Assembly (NCBI GenBank): GCA_020852255.1
Contig: JADZBD010000016.1
Location: forward strand, 124,001-188,000
Direction: 5' to 3'
DNA: 64,000 nucleotides
DNA from: Bacteroidia bacterium
GTDB lineage: Bacteria > Bacteroidota > Bacteroidia > JADZBD01
Shown: positions 23,178-32,381 of the stretch, piece by piece
Numbering within the stretch: the stretch's first letter is position 1
Layout: each line of letters begins with the position of its first letter
The notes under the pieces: generated by a model
Database searches by the model: none
Told to the model about the DNA's origin: nothing
The model's input: the letters and a program-made list of their open reading frames with translations, nothing else
Program-made: the position numbers and the translations under genes

Positions 23178-24521
23178 ATGAATATTCTCAGGCGTATTTT
23201 GTTTCCCTTCTCCTCTGGCGATAAAGCGCTGGAGAAAATACAGGAAAAAACCGACCAGAGCTTTTGGGGTAATGTAAAAAAGCAATACCGGCGTAACCGC
23301 CTGGCCATGTTTGCCTTTTATTTCATTGTCTTCCTTGCCTCCATAGCTCTGCTGGCTGACTTTATTGCAAATGAAAAACCCCTCGCCTGCTCCTACAAAG
23401 GAAACACCTACTTCCCTGTATTCCGATCTTATGCTGTAGATCTTGGCATTAGCAACTGGCCCGCAGACCTGCAAAACGCTACGTGGAAGGAACTGGAATA
23501 TGACTGGGTTGTATTTCCGCCGGTTCCCTACCTGCCGAAAAACACCGATGTTGCTAACTCGCAGTTTAAAAGTCCGTTTGACGAACAAGAGGTAAAATCC
23601 TGGCGATGGAAACACCACCTGGGCACCGATGACATCGGACACGACGTGTTATCCAGTATGATCCACGGAACACGAACGGCAATGCTGGTAGGACTCATAT
23701 CCATGTTCATCGCATCTATGATTGGTATTATTCTCGGGTCGCTCGCGGGCTATTTCGGTGATCAGCGGCTGAAAGCCTCCCGCGCATCCATCCTATTCAT
23801 AATCCTCTTTCTTCTTTTTGGCCTCTTTTACGCATTTAGCTCACGCTCTTACATTCTGTCTGAATCTTTCTCGCAGGGATTAAGTGTTTTCTTTGTTCAA
23901 CTACTCCTTAGCCTTGTTATACTGGCAGCATTTCTTGGCATGGGATACCTGGTTGCTAAACCCTTCAAAAAGATACCATTCCTTGGAGTAAAAGTGAATA
24001 TTCCCGTGGACATTATGATCTCCCGGCTATTTGAAGTCATGTACTCCATTCCAACGCTGTTCCTTATCATTTCTATTTCTGCCATTATCGAGAAGCCCAG
24101 CATTTATGTGGTAATGGTGATTATCGGTTTTACTTCCTGGCCGGGCATCGCACGTTTTATCAGGGCTGAACTGCTCCGCGTGCGAAGCCTTGAATATATT
24201 GAAGCAGCGCAAGCCATGGGATTTTCAGAATTCCGCATCATCTTTAAACACGCCATTCCCAACGCGCTTTCTTCTGTGTTCATTGCGCTGGCGTTCGGAA
24301 TTGCTTCCGCTATTCTGACAGAGGCCTTCCTGTCCTTCCTCGGCGTAGGTGTTCCCCCGGAACAACTCACCTGGGGCACATTGCTGGCGATGGCACGAAC
24401 CACGCCCACTGCCTGGTGGCTGGCCATCTTCCCCGGGTTCGCCATCTTTATCACTGTCACCATTTTCAACCTTGCGGGCGACGGATTAACCGAAGCGTTG
24501 GATCCACGTTTGCGTAAATAA
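23178..24521 (+). CDS. OppC/DppC-type permease with insertions
   Basis: This 447 aa permease is also enlarged (normally about 280-300 aa). The N-terminal OppC signature (NVKKQYRRNRLAMFAFYFIVF) and TM1 are followed by a long periplasmic insertion up to HHLGTDDIGHDVLSSMIHG. A second insertion adds two TM helices (about residues 195-265) before the EAA loop (EYIEAAQAMGFSEFRIIFKHAIPN). It pairs with OppB. No ATP-binding gene (OppD/OppF) follows, so it must be elsewhere. Confidence 0.88.
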   Translation: MNILRRILFPFSSGDKALEKIQEKTDQSFWGNVKKQYRRNRLAMFAFYFIVFLASIALLADFIANEKPLACSYKGNTYFPVFRSYAVDLGISNWPADLQNATWKELEYDWVVFPPVPYLPKNTDVANSQFKSPFDEQEVKSWRWKHHLGTDDIGHDVLSSMIHGTRTAMLVGLISMFIASMIGIILGSLAGYFGDQRLKASRASILFIILFLLFGLFYAFSSRSYILSESFSQGLSVFFVQLLLSLVILAAFLGMGYLVAKPFKKIPFLGVKVNIPVDIMISRLFEVMYSIPTLFLIISISAIIEKPSIYVVMVIIGFTSWPGIARFIRAELLRVRSLEYIEAAQAMGFSEFRIIFKHAIPNALSSVFIALAFGIASAILTEAFLSFLGVGVPPEQLTWGTLLAMARTTPTAWWLAIFPGFAIFITVTIFNLAGDGLTEALDPRLRK

Positions 24522-24528
24522 TTCTACT

Positions 24529-25419
24529 ATGAAAAACATTACAATCATCGGTTCCGGCACCATGGGTAACGGAATCGCGCATGTATTTGCGCAAAATGGG
24601 TTCAATGTCAGCCTTGTGGATATTTCAGAAGATGCACTGAAAAGAGCCTTGGCAACTATTGGGAAAAATCTGGAACGACAGGTGGCAAAAGGAAGCCTGA
24701 CAGAAGATCTGAAAAAAACTACCCTGGCTAATATTAAAACCTTTACCCGGATGGAAGAAGGTGCAGCAAATGCCGACCTGGTTGTTGAAGCCGCCACAGA
24801 AAATGTGGAAATAAAGCTGAACCTGTTCCGTCAGCTCGATACCATCTGTCCGCCGGCAGCCATTCTATCCTCCAACACATCCTCTATTTCTATCACGCGG
24901 ATTGCCTCAGTTACCAAGCGACCGGAACAGGTTATCGGGATGCACTTTATGAACCCCGTACCCGTGATGAAACTGGTAGAAGTAATCCGCGGCTATTCAA
25001 CCTCCGACGCTGTGACCGCCACCGTGATGGAAACTTCACGTAAGCTGGGAAAGATCCCTGTTGAAGTAAACGACTACCCGGGGTTTGTTGCAAACAAAAT
25101 TCTTATGCCCATGATCAACGAGGCGATCATAACGCTTTATCAGAATGTGGCCGGAGTGGAGGAGATTGACACGGTCATGAAACTGGGAATGGCTCACCCG
25201 ATGGGTCCCCTGCAGCTTGCTGATTTCATCGGACTGGATGTGTGCCTTTCCATCATGAGAGTACTGCACGATGGTTTCGGAGATCCGAAATATGCTCCCT
25301 GTCCGCTTTTGGTGAATATGGTCACAGCCGGGCATCTCGGTGTTAAAAGCGGCAAAGGATTTTACGTTCACACCCCGGGATCCAAGGAGCTGGTGGTAGC
25401 CCCGCAATTTAAAAAATAG
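24529..25419 (+). CDS. 3-hydroxybutyryl-CoA dehydrogenase
   Basis: This 296 aa enzyme begins with the NAD-binding motif GSGTMGNGIAHVFAQNG and contains the family sequences SSNTSSISIT and GMHFMNPVPVMKLVE, plus the C-terminal dimerisation domain (NDYPGFVANKILMPMINEA, GMAHPMGPLQLADFIGLD). It oxidises (S)-3-hydroxyacyl-CoA to 3-oxoacyl-CoA, as in butyrate metabolism or beta-oxidation. Length and motifs fit the hbd/paaH family. It lies 7 bases after the permease gene and its stop overlaps the next start, but its function is unrelated to peptide import. Confidence 0.92.
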   Translation: MKNITIIGSGTMGNGIAHVFAQNGFNVSLVDISEDALKRALATIGKNLERQVAKGSLTEDLKKTTLANIKTFTRMEEGAANADLVVEAATENVEIKLNLFRQLDTICPPAAILSSNTSSISITRIASVTKRPEQVIGMHFMNPVPVMKLVEVIRGYSTSDAVTATVMETSRKLGKIPVEVNDYPGFVANKILMPMINEAIITLYQNVAGVEEIDTVMKLGMAHPMGPLQLADFIGLDVCLSIMRVLHDGFGDPKYAPCPLLVNMVTAGHLGVKSGKGFYVHTPGSKELVVAPQFKK

Positions 25420-27125
25420 TGCGGAACAGGTTAACGCTGTTCATTCTCCTGTTCTACGCTACCGGGATGATTTCCCAGGTTATCCCTAATTCTTTTCGCT
25501 GGCCCGTGGATACGGTCGTTACTATTACAGGAGGCTTCGCTGAAATCCGGCTCAATCACCTGCATTATGGAATCGATCTGTCAACCGGCGCAAGGGAAGG
25601 ACTAAGAATTGTGGCGGCAGAAAACGGATGGATATCAAGAGTAAAAATCGGGAGCGGCGGATATGGAAAAGTGATCTATGTGGATCATCCAAACGGTTAT
25701 ACAACGGTTTATGCCCACCTGAGATCCATTGAAGACAGCATCGGCATATTCCTGCGCCGCAAACAATTTGAAGAAAAAAAGTTTGAAATAGAGTACCGCC
25801 CATCGAAAAACGAATTTCCGGTAAAGAAAGGACAACTCCTCGGGTATTCGGGCAATACGGGATATTCCGCAGGACCTCATCTGCACTTTGAGATCAGGAG
25901 AACCTCCACTGAAAAGATAATCAATCCATGTTTGTTCGGCCTCTTACCGCCGGACACTGTTGCACCTGAAATTGAATCCATAGGACTGGATCCGCTGAGT
26001 CCTGTTACCACGGTTAACGGCTTGCCTGTTTCAGGTAAATTCAAAGTAAAAAAGAAAAAAGGTAGCTGTTTTCCCGTGATAAAGGACACCCTGGAAGTGC
26101 ATGGAAGTGAGTTTGGAGTGGCCCTGAGGTGCTGGGACAGAACCAGTAAAAAGAACAGCCGGAACGGCCTCTATAAAATGGAGATGTATCTCGACGGAGT
26201 ATTGCACTTTTCCTACCGCTGCGACAGTTTCTCCTTTGATGAATCACGGGCTGCAAATGCACATATGGACTATAGTTATTTCATAAATAAAAAAGAACTT
26301 TTTGAAAAATGTTATCACGATCCCTGTGATCCGCTTTCAATCTATACTGAAAAAAAGAACCGGGGTGTTATCCGGATCATAAATGCCGGAGTGCGGATCA
26401 TCCGGATAGAGTTGTCGGATTTCGCAGGCAATAAAACCCGGATTGAATTTCCGGTCAAAGTCAGTACGGGGGATGAATCCGGCTCCCGCGCACCGGAATA
26501 CCGTATTCGTTGCGACAGTACCTACGCCCTCTCACACGACCTATACAAGGTAGTCTTCCCCGGGAATACTTTCTATAACCACCAGTTCGTTCCACTCGTG
26601 GCGCAGAGAAAATCAGGTATTCCCCTTTGCTTCACAACGGGGCTGGCTGTTTTTCTTCCGGGAGTTCCTGCACATGAATCATTCGAAATCAGCATGAAAC
26701 TGCCCGAGACGATTCCTATACCTGAAAACAAACTCACACTGGTGAGGGTGGATGAAAAAAACAAGCGTACCTGGGCAGGTGGCACTGTCAGAGAAGGATG
26801 GATCAGCGACCGGATGAGAACATTCGGAACCTACGCCATATCCTACGATACCGCGGCTCCAAAAATAAAAACACCGCCCGTTGCTGGATGGAAAATAAAA
26901 TCCGGTAAGCCGGCCGTTTTTCCTGTAGCAGATGATCTCAGCGGACTTCAGGAATGGAGCATTGAGCTGGACGGCCAGTGGATACTCAGCGAATATGAGC
27001 CAAAGACCGGAATACTGTTCATTCCTTCAGATCTCCTCAAAAAAGGAAAATTTCCAATCAGGATCCGCGTATCAGACAAACTACTGAATGAACGTGTACT
27101 TGAATCCTTTCTTACGGTGTACTGA
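25419..27125 (+). CDS. M23 (LytM) family metallopeptidase with C-terminal extension
   Basis: This 568 aa protein starts at GTG (25419), which overlaps the preceding TAG by one base. A signal peptide is followed by a LytM domain: HYGIDLSTG with the first zinc ligands near residue 50, VIYVDHPNGYTTVYAHL and the HxH motif in HLHFEIRR. After about residue 175 comes a long beta-rich extension of unknown fold. It probably cleaves peptidoglycan cross-links in the periplasm. It ends 14 bases past the start of overlap with the convergent symporter gene. Confidence 0.88.
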   Translation: MRNRLTLFILLFYATGMISQVIPNSFRWPVDTVVTITGGFAEIRLNHLHYGIDLSTGAREGLRIVAAENGWISRVKIGSGGYGKVIYVDHPNGYTTVYAHLRSIEDSIGIFLRRKQFEEKKFEIEYRPSKNEFPVKKGQLLGYSGNTGYSAGPHLHFEIRRTSTEKIINPCLFGLLPPDTVAPEIESIGLDPLSPVTTVNGLPVSGKFKVKKKKGSCFPVIKDTLEVHGSEFGVALRCWDRTSKKNSRNGLYKMEMYLDGVLHFSYRCDSFSFDESRAANAHMDYSYFINKKELFEKCYHDPCDPLSIYTEKKNRGVIRIINAGVRIIRIELSDFAGNKTRIEFPVKVSTGDESGSRAPEYRIRCDSTYALSHDLYKVVFPGNTFYNHQFVPLVAQRKSGIPLCFTTGLAVFLPGVPAHESFEISMKLPETIPIPENKLTLVRVDEKNKRTWAGGTVREGWISDRMRTFGTYAISYDTAAPKIKTPPVAGWKIKSGKPAVFPVADDLSGLQEWSIELDGQWILSEYEPKTGILFIPSDLLKKGKFPIRIRVSDKLLNERVLESFLTVY

Positions 27126-28602
27126 AAATCGTTTGGCCGAGCAACCAGGCAAACAGTGTAACAAGCACTATACCCGCAAGATCCAGAAGCAAGCCGGCTT
27201 TCAGCATTTCTGTTGCACGGAATTTCTTTGCACTAAACACAATCGTATTCGGGGCAGTGGCCACCGGCAGCATAAATCCGAGTGAGGACGCGAGCGTTGC
27301 CGGAATAAGAAGATAAAGTGCAGTAACACCCATGCTTTGGTGGAACGCCAGGAGTACCGGGATCATCAACTGAATACAGGCTACATTGGAAGCGAACTCA
27401 GAGATCACACAAATCAACGCTGTCATCAACAACAAGAACCACAGTGGATCCCATGTAGCAAAAGCGCTGAGTGCGGTAGCCATCCACGCGCTCATACCAC
27501 TAAGTTCCATTCCTTTCGCAAGAGCGAATCCCCCGCCAAAAAGAAGAATAATCGCAAAGGGAAAGCGTTTCAGCTCGCTTACAGTAATAAGCCCCCCCTT
27601 CTTTCCGGAAGGAAACAGCAAAAGAAAAAGTGCCCCTGCCGTTGCAGGTAAAAAATCGTGATTCAGGAAATGCAGGTCCGATTTTGCAGGAAACAGGTCA
27701 CCCCATCCGTTCAGCGTAAACCAATCCGTCCGGATGCCGCTGCGTGTGAACCACGCTACCACAACCATAAGAAACGTGATCCCAACAATTATTTCCTGTT
27801 TAGACCAGGGGCCGAGCGCTTTAAGATCGCTCAGGAATGTCGCAGATTTTATACCCGTTGAACCGAACTTTCGTATAAACAGCAGGTAAAGAATCAGAAA
27901 ACATACCCCCAGCAGTAGAAGAGACAGCGGGACAGCAAAAAGCATCCATGATCCGAAATTTACTCCAGGTTCAGGTCCAAAGGCTTCGGTAATTTTTCCG
28001 TAAAAAATCATATTAGTAGGTGTTCCTACCAGCGTAGCCATCCCTCCAATCGTGGCAGAATAGGCCAGGCCGAGAAGCAGGGCAGTATAAAATGTCCTTC
28101 CCTTTGCTTCCGGAGTTCCTTCGGGCAACGCTTCTCCCGCTACCGCCAGTACGGCCGGCAGCAGCATCATAACCGTAGCGGTGTTCGATATCCACATTGA
28201 GATCAGGTAGGTGGAGAGAAGAACACCGGCCAGCACTCCACCAGGGCTGTTTCCGAACCGGCAGAGGAGATACAATGCAATCCGCCGGTGAAGGTTCCAC
28301 CGCTCCAGCGCCAGGGCAATAACAAACCCACCGGCAAAAACAAAGAGTATTCTATCGGAATATTCCAGCAACACCTCTTTAAATCCGGCTATCCCAAGGG
28401 CAGGAAGGGCAATCAGAGGAAGCAGGGAGGTAAGTCCAAAATGCACCGCCTCGGTAAGCCACCACCAGGCCATCCAGACTGCAATACCGGCCATCCAGGT
28501 CACCTTCCGGTCACCTGGAACCAGGTCGAACAGGGTCCAAACCAAAACCGCAAAGGTGGGGCCCATGGCAATCAGGAATGACTTTCTGAAGGAAGGTTTC
28601 AT
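27112..28602 (-). CDS. DASS/SLC13-family sodium-anion symporter
   Basis: This 496 aa integral membrane protein has many hydrophobic helices and the family motifs: SNTATVMMLLPAVLAV in the first half (SNT), a TPTNMIFYG segment, and the second-half equivalent SNVACIQLMIPVLLAF, ending with VATAPNTIVFSA. Members import dicarboxylates, citrate or sulfate with Na+. I chose the start at 28602 (MKPSFRKSFLIAMGPTFAVL); the frame runs 140 residues further but these read as noise over the divergent lipoprotein gene. The gene overlaps the M23 gene tail-to-tail by 14 bases. Confidence 0.9.
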   Translation of the reverse strand: MKPSFRKSFLIAMGPTFAVLVWTLFDLVPGDRKVTWMAGIAVWMAWWWLTEAVHFGLTSLLPLIALPALGIAGFKEVLLEYSDRILFVFAGGFVIALALERWNLHRRIALYLLCRFGNSPGGVLAGVLLSTYLISMWISNTATVMMLLPAVLAVAGEALPEGTPEAKGRTFYTALLLGLAYSATIGGMATLVGTPTNMIFYGKITEAFGPEPGVNFGSWMLFAVPLSLLLLGVCFLILYLLFIRKFGSTGIKSATFLSDLKALGPWSKQEIIVGITFLMVVVAWFTRSGIRTDWFTLNGWGDLFPAKSDLHFLNHDFLPATAGALFLLLFPSGKKGGLITVSELKRFPFAIILLFGGGFALAKGMELSGMSAWMATALSAFATWDPLWFLLLMTALICVISEFASNVACIQLMIPVLLAFHQSMGVTALYLLIPATLASSLGFMLPVATAPNTIVFSAKKFRATEMLKAGLLLDLAGIVLVTLFAWLLGQTIFSTP

Positions 28603-28644
28603 GAAGAATGATAAATTTACGGCATAATCCAAACCAGAGAGCTT

Positions 28645-28971
28645 ATGAACAAAATTATCTCCCGCACACTTCTCCTTCTCCTGATCGCTGTTGCCATTCA
28701 TTCCTGCTGTGCAAAGAAAGCACCACCCGAACCGGATTATGCCGCCCTGGGTTATAAAAAAGCGACCGTGATCAATTACGCACTGGACGGATGCATGTGG
28801 ATGCTGGAAATGGAGGATAAGACAAAGAAAGAACCGCAGAATCTTCCGGAAGACTTCCGGGTGGAGAATAAAGCCGTATGGGTCAAATTCAAGCCCGCTA
28901 AAAAGGGGAGCATGTCTATCTGTATGGCCGGCGAGATGGTGGAAATTGAAGATATTAAGAGCCGAAATTGA
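28645..28971 (+). CDS. Small lipoprotein, 108 aa
   Basis: A signal segment with lipobox (AVAIHSC) is followed by AKKAPPEPDYAALGY and a small beta-rich domain with CMWMLEMEDKTKKEPQNLPEDF and a second Cys near SICMAGEMVEIED. It starts divergently from the DASS symporter gene and its stop overlaps the start of fmt by 4 bases. The function is unknown; two cysteines in the mature domain may form a disulfide. Confidence 0.65.
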   Translation: MNKIISRTLLLLLIAVAIHSCCAKKAPPEPDYAALGYKKATVINYALDGCMWMLEMEDKTKKEPQNLPEDFRVENKAVWVKFKPAKKGSMSICMAGEMVEIEDIKSRN

Positions 28972-29909
28972 AGATTGTTTTTTTTGGGACACCGGAGTTT
29001 GCAAAGACATCGCTGGAAGCACTGCTGAACGCGGGAATGGATGTGTGTGCTGTAGTAACGGCTCCGGATAAGCCGGCAGGAAGAGGGAAGCAACTCAGCG
29101 CCTCTGATGTTAAAAAATTTGCAGCAGAGAAAGGACTGAAGATTCTTCAGCCGGCCAATTTAAAAGACGAAGGATTTCTCGGGGAACTGCGCGCGCTCAA
29201 TGCCGGCCTGTTCATTGTGGTAGCATTTCGTATGCTACCCGAAGCCGTATGGAAAATGCCAACAAAGGGAACCATTAATCTTCATGCCTCCCTCCTGCCC
29301 CGCTACCGCGGAGCTGCACCCATTAACCATGCCATTATGAATGGAGAAAAGATTACCGGTGTAACAACTTTTTTCATCCGGGAGGAGATCGACACCGGAA
29401 ATATCCTTTTCAGAGAAGAAGTACCCATTACGGAAGAGGATGATGCAGGTACCCTGCACGATAAACTAATGCGGGCCGGAAGCGGGCTGGTTATACGCAC
29501 CGCCAGGGCGATCGAGAACGGATCAATCCAACCCGTTCCCCAATCGGAACTGGCATCGGGTGAATTACCTGTGGCACCAAAAATATTCAAAGAGACCTGC
29601 CGCATTCGCTGGACTGCAACTGCTGCCGATCTGCATCGTTTTGTACGCGGACTCTCACCCTACCCTGCGGCCTGGACCGAATTTCACTGCGGGAGTAACA
29701 GCATCCTTCCTGTGAAGATCTTCCAGGTACGAACATCTGACCACCGGCTTAAACCGGGAGAGATCTTTTGTGAGGGAGGCCACATACTCATTGGATGCGG
29801 GGAAGGGAGTCTGGATATTCTCTCCCTGCAGGCTGCCGGTAAGAAACGTATGCCCGCGGCTGATTTCCTCCGGGGGTTCTCCTTCCCGGATCAATCCTTT
29901 GCAGTATGA
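28968..29909 (+). CDS. fmt: Methionyl-tRNA formyltransferase
   Basis: This 313 aa enzyme uses a TTG start overlapping the preceding stop by 4 bases. It carries the N10-formyl-tetrahydrofolate binding fold (KIVFFGTPEFAKTSLEALL), the catalytic loop with INLHASLLPRYRGAAPINHA, and the C-terminal OB-like tRNA-binding domain (VPVAPKI, RIRWTATAADLHRFVRGLSPYPAAW). It formylates the initiator tRNA. A hairpin follows the stop. Confidence 0.95.
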   Translation: MKIVFFGTPEFAKTSLEALLNAGMDVCAVVTAPDKPAGRGKQLSASDVKKFAAEKGLKILQPANLKDEGFLGELRALNAGLFIVVAFRMLPEAVWKMPTKGTINLHASLLPRYRGAAPINHAIMNGEKITGVTTFFIREEIDTGNILFREEVPITEEDDAGTLHDKLMRAGSGLVIRTARAIENGSIQPVPQSELASGELPVAPKIFKETCRIRWTATAADLHRFVRGLSPYPAAWTEFHCGSNSILPVKIFQVRTSDHRLKPGEIFCEGGHILIGCGEGSLDILSLQAAGKKRMPAADFLRGFSFPDQSFAV

Positions 29910-29937
29910 ATAAGGAATCCTTACAAAATGACAAAAA

Positions 29938-29962
29938 CCCCTGTTTTCAATGGTTTCAGGGG
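29938..29962. terminator. Hairpin after fmt
   Basis: CCCCTG (29938-29943) pairs with CAGGGG (29957-29962), loop 13 bases. It is preceded by AAAAA, so on the minus strand it would be a hairpin plus T run; on the plus strand the T run is weak (CAATTT). A bidirectional or weak terminator for fmt. Confidence 0.45.
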
Positions 29963-30044
29963 CAATTTGTTAACAGGTAATGTGCATTTATGAACAATAA
30001 AATCTTTTCCTGCCGGGGTATGTAAAGCGGTATGCACTTTCCTA

Positions 30045-30052
30045 TATATTTG
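30045..30052 (+). promoter_or_regulatory. Promoter -7 element of HU gene
   Basis: TATATTTG (30045-30052) matches TAnnTTTG, 40 bases before the HU start codon. No clear -33 TTTG is seen. Confidence 0.5.
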
Positions 30053-30091
30053 CGATCCCTTTTAAAACGTGTAACAAAAACTTTTACCTCT

Positions 30092-30367
30092 ATGAACAAA
30101 GCCCAGCTTATTGATGCCGTTTCTGCCGAAGCGAAAATCTCTAAATCTGATGCACAACGTGCGATTGATTCCACCCTGGATTCCATTACAAAGGCGCTGA
30201 AAAAAGGAGAACGTGTTGCCCTGGTTGGTTTCGGATCTTTTTCCGTGACCAAGCGTGCCGCCCGTACAGGAAGAAATCCCCAAACCGGAAAAGAAATCAA
30301 AATAGCCGCTAAGAACGTTGCCAAGTTCAAAGCCGGTGTGGAATTATCCAGTGAAGTGAACAAGTAA
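30092..30367 (+). CDS. hup: HU-family DNA-binding protein
   Basis: This 91 aa protein has the complete HU pattern: [21 protein letters not shown], a dimerisation core and the beta-arm motif with [12 protein letters not shown], then [10 protein letters not shown]. It is a nucleoid protein that bends DNA non-specifically. I chose the start at 30092 because it gives a standard 90-residue HU; the frame upstream carries no HU sequence. Its own promoter and a strong terminator (30393-30418) make it a single transcription unit. Confidence 0.95.
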   Translation: MNKAQLIDAVSAEAKISKSDAQRAIDSTLDSITKALKKGERVALVGFGSFSVTKRAARTGRNPQTGKEIKIAAKNVAKFKAGVELSSEVNK

Positions 30368-30392
30368 TCCCTACCCTGTTTTCATAACCCAT

Positions 30393-30418
30393 CCCGACCG
30401 AGAGGTCGGGATTTTTTT
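30393..30418 (+). terminator. Intrinsic terminator of HU gene
   Basis: A perfect 7-bp stem, CCCGACC (30393-30399) and GGTCGGG (30404-30410), with a GAGA loop, is followed by ATTTTTTTTG. It is one of the clearest terminators in the window. Confidence 0.85.
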
Positions 30419-30432
30419 TGCACCTTTACTCT

Positions 30433-31488
30433 ATGGGCAATAAAGAAAATAAGATCGCCGGCTTCGATCCAAATTCTGTGGGCGACACAAATCTGAATAT
30501 TTTCGGTTTACCTTTTTCGAACGATGAGGCCGCTATTGTGATTGTACCCGTTCCCTGGGAAGTAACTGTATCCTACGGATCCGGAACAGCGAAAGGCCCT
30601 GCAGCTGTTTTTGACTCCTCCTTCCAGGTAGATCTTTATGATCCACAGGTACCCGGTCTCTGGAAAGCCGGCATCTCGATGGATCGTATCCCGGCGGCCT
30701 TACAGAAAAAAAGTAACACACTTCGTAAACAAACGAGCGCCTATATACGCAAACTGTCTGAAGGTAAAAATCCGGCAAAGGATAAATCAATGAAGGCTCT
30801 GGTGACCCGGGTGAATAAGGCGTGCGAAGAAATGAACGCCCACGTGGAACGGACCGTTCTGGAACACCTTCGGAAAGGCAAACTGGTGGGATTACTGGGA
30901 GGTGATCACAGCACCCCCCTCGGAATGATGAGAGCGCTGGAAAAAGTTCACGGAACATTTTCTGTATTGCAGATTGATGCGCATTCCGACTTACGTGAAG
31001 CGTATGAAGGTTTCACCTACAGTCATGCCTCCATAATGTTCAATGCGCTCCGGCTGAAAGGGCTGAACAAACTGGTACAGGCAGGAATAAGGGATTACTG
31101 TGAGGCCGAGGCGGAGATATCAAGCAAAAATCCGAAGGTAAAAACCTTCTACGACCGCGATATCAGGCAGCGAATATATAACGGTATTTCGTGGGTGAAT
31201 ATCTGCGATGATATTGTTTCGTCGCTGGGAGAAAAAGTATACCTGAGCTTCGATATTGACGGACTGGATCCGAAACTATGCCCGAACACCGGAACGCCCG
31301 TTGCAGGGGGCTTTGAATTCGAGCAGGCGTGTGTACTCGTGGAGCGTCTACTCGCTTCCGGCCGCAGACTCATCGCCTTTGATCTGAATGAAATTTCTCC
31401 GGGGAAGGATGAATGGGATGCTAATGTAGGTGCCCGGATGCTCTATCGTTTGTGCGGATACCTTGCGCGTTCTAATGGAAAAGCCTGA
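30433..31488 (+). CDS. Arginase/agmatinase/formimidoylglutamase family hydrolase
   Basis: This 351 aa enzyme has the ureohydrolase metal motifs in order: GGDHS (about residue 156), DAHSDLREAYEGFTYSHAS, and SFDIDGLDP with the Asp pair, then an EISPGKDEWDANVGAR-like end. Such enzymes cleave guanidino compounds to urea or formamide using two manganese ions. The substrate (arginine, agmatine or formimidoylglutamate) cannot be decided from sequence. The start at 30433 follows a short T-rich stretch; the TTG upstream is inside the HU terminator. It overlaps trmH by 14 bases. Confidence 0.88.
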   Translation: MGNKENKIAGFDPNSVGDTNLNIFGLPFSNDEAAIVIVPVPWEVTVSYGSGTAKGPAAVFDSSFQVDLYDPQVPGLWKAGISMDRIPAALQKKSNTLRKQTSAYIRKLSEGKNPAKDKSMKALVTRVNKACEEMNAHVERTVLEHLRKGKLVGLLGGDHSTPLGMMRALEKVHGTFSVLQIDAHSDLREAYEGFTYSHASIMFNALRLKGLNKLVQAGIRDYCEAEAEISSKNPKVKTFYDRDIRQRIYNGISWVNICDDIVSSLGEKVYLSFDIDGLDPKLCPNTGTPVAGGFEFEQACVLVERLLASGRRLIAFDLNEISPGKDEWDANVGARMLYRLCGYLARSNGKA

Positions 31489-32161
31489 AGGTCTTGCGCC
31501 TTTACTTCATTACCTTTCCGGTTTCATCTCCGAAGCCCGGCAGAAGAAATTCATGGAGGTGATCCGGTGGCGTACGCGGCATCTCACCGTTGTACTGGAG
31601 GATATTTACCAACCACACAATGCCAGCGCCGTGCTGCGCTCCTGTGACTGCTTCGGAATACAGGATGTACACATCATTGAGAATCGAAACAAGTATACGA
31701 TTAATCCGGATGTAGCCCTTGGTTCCACCAAATGGTTGAATTTAATAAAGTACAACCGGACTGAACAAAACTCGAAAGAAGCGCTTGAGTCGCTGCGAAA
31801 GAAGGGTTATCGTCTGGTTGCTACTTCCCCGCACAGCAATGATACTGACATCCGCGAACTGCACATCAACAAACCCCTTGCACTTATTTTCGGTACGGAG
31901 CTGGAAGGAATCAGTGAAACGGTTCGTGAGATGGCGGATGATTATGTGAGAATCCCTATGTACGGATTCTCTGAGAGTTTTAATATTTCTGTTTCGGCCG
32001 CAATCTGCCTGAGTCATTTGGTTGGAAAACTGCACCGGCTTTCCGGATGGGAACTGACGGAACGGGAAAAAGAGCAGGTGCTGCTGGAATGGTACAGGAG
32101 TTCTATCCATCGCTGTGATAGTATAGAGAAAGATTTCCTGGAACGGAGCGGACAGCAATAA
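31475..32161 (+). CDS. trmH: tRNA (guanosine-2'-O-)-methyltransferase TrmH
   Basis: This 228 aa SPOUT-class enzyme shows the three SpoU motifs: motif 1 NASAVLRSCDCFGIQDVHII, motif 2 LIFGTELEGIS, motif 3 VRIPMYGFSESFNISVSAA. It methylates the ribose of G18 in tRNA using S-adenosylmethionine. The start at 31475 lies 14 bases inside the end of the arginase-family gene. Length and the C-terminal helical extension match TrmH, not the larger RlmB. Confidence 0.9.
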   Translation: MEKPEGLAPLLHYLSGFISEARQKKFMEVIRWRTRHLTVVLEDIYQPHNASAVLRSCDCFGIQDVHIIENRNKYTINPDVALGSTKWLNLIKYNRTEQNSKEALESLRKKGYRLVATSPHSNDTDIRELHINKPLALIFGTELEGISETVREMADDYVRIPMYGFSESFNISVSAAICLSHLVGKLHRLSGWELTEREKEQVLLEWYRSSIHRCDSIEKDFLERSGQQ

Positions 32162-32166
32162 TTTCG

Positions 32167-32174
32167 TACTTTTG
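32167..32174 (+). promoter_or_regulatory. Promoter -7 element of THX gene
   Basis: TACTTTTG (32167-32174) matches TAnnTTTG, 21 bases before the ATG of the THX gene at 32195. The upstream trmH stop ends at 32161, so this is an independent promoter. Confidence 0.6.
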
Positions 32175-32194
32175 GCTCGTTAAAACCAAACATC

Positions 32195-32326
32195 ATGGGA
32201 AAAGGAGATAAACGCAGTAAAAAAGGCAAGATCCGCCTCGGCTCTTATGGCAATACACGCCGGAAAAAGAAAAAGGGTGGAAACAAAGGTCCCGCAAAGG
32301 CCGGCAAGAGCAAGACGAAAAAATAA
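32195..32326 (+). CDS. 30S ribosomal protein THX
   Basis: This 43 aa basic protein, MGKGDKRSKKGKIRLGSYG followed by RRKKKKGG and an Ala/Gly/Lys tail, is THX (bTHX), a small 30S subunit protein typical of Bacteroidota and Thermus. It has its own promoter and a strong terminator, so it is a single-gene unit often missed by annotation because of its size. Confidence 0.92.
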   Translation: MGKGDKRSKKGKIRLGSYGNTRRKKKKGGNKGPAKAGKSKTKK

Positions 32327-32346
32327 TCACGGCTACTTACCCAAAT

Positions 32347-32373
32347 GCCCATTCCGCAAGAGTGGGCTTTTTT
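32347..32373 (+). terminator. Intrinsic terminator of THX gene
   Basis: GCCCATTC (32347-32354) and GAGTGGGC (32360-32367) form an 8-bp stem with one G-T pair and loop CGCAA, followed by T6. Confidence 0.85.
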
Positions 32374-32381
32374 CATCTCAC

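Noticed and set aside
27112-29022. Open frame of 636 codons for the DASS symporter
   Set aside because: The first 140 residues are antisense to the lipoprotein and fmt genes and not protein-like; the start at 28602 gives a normal family length.
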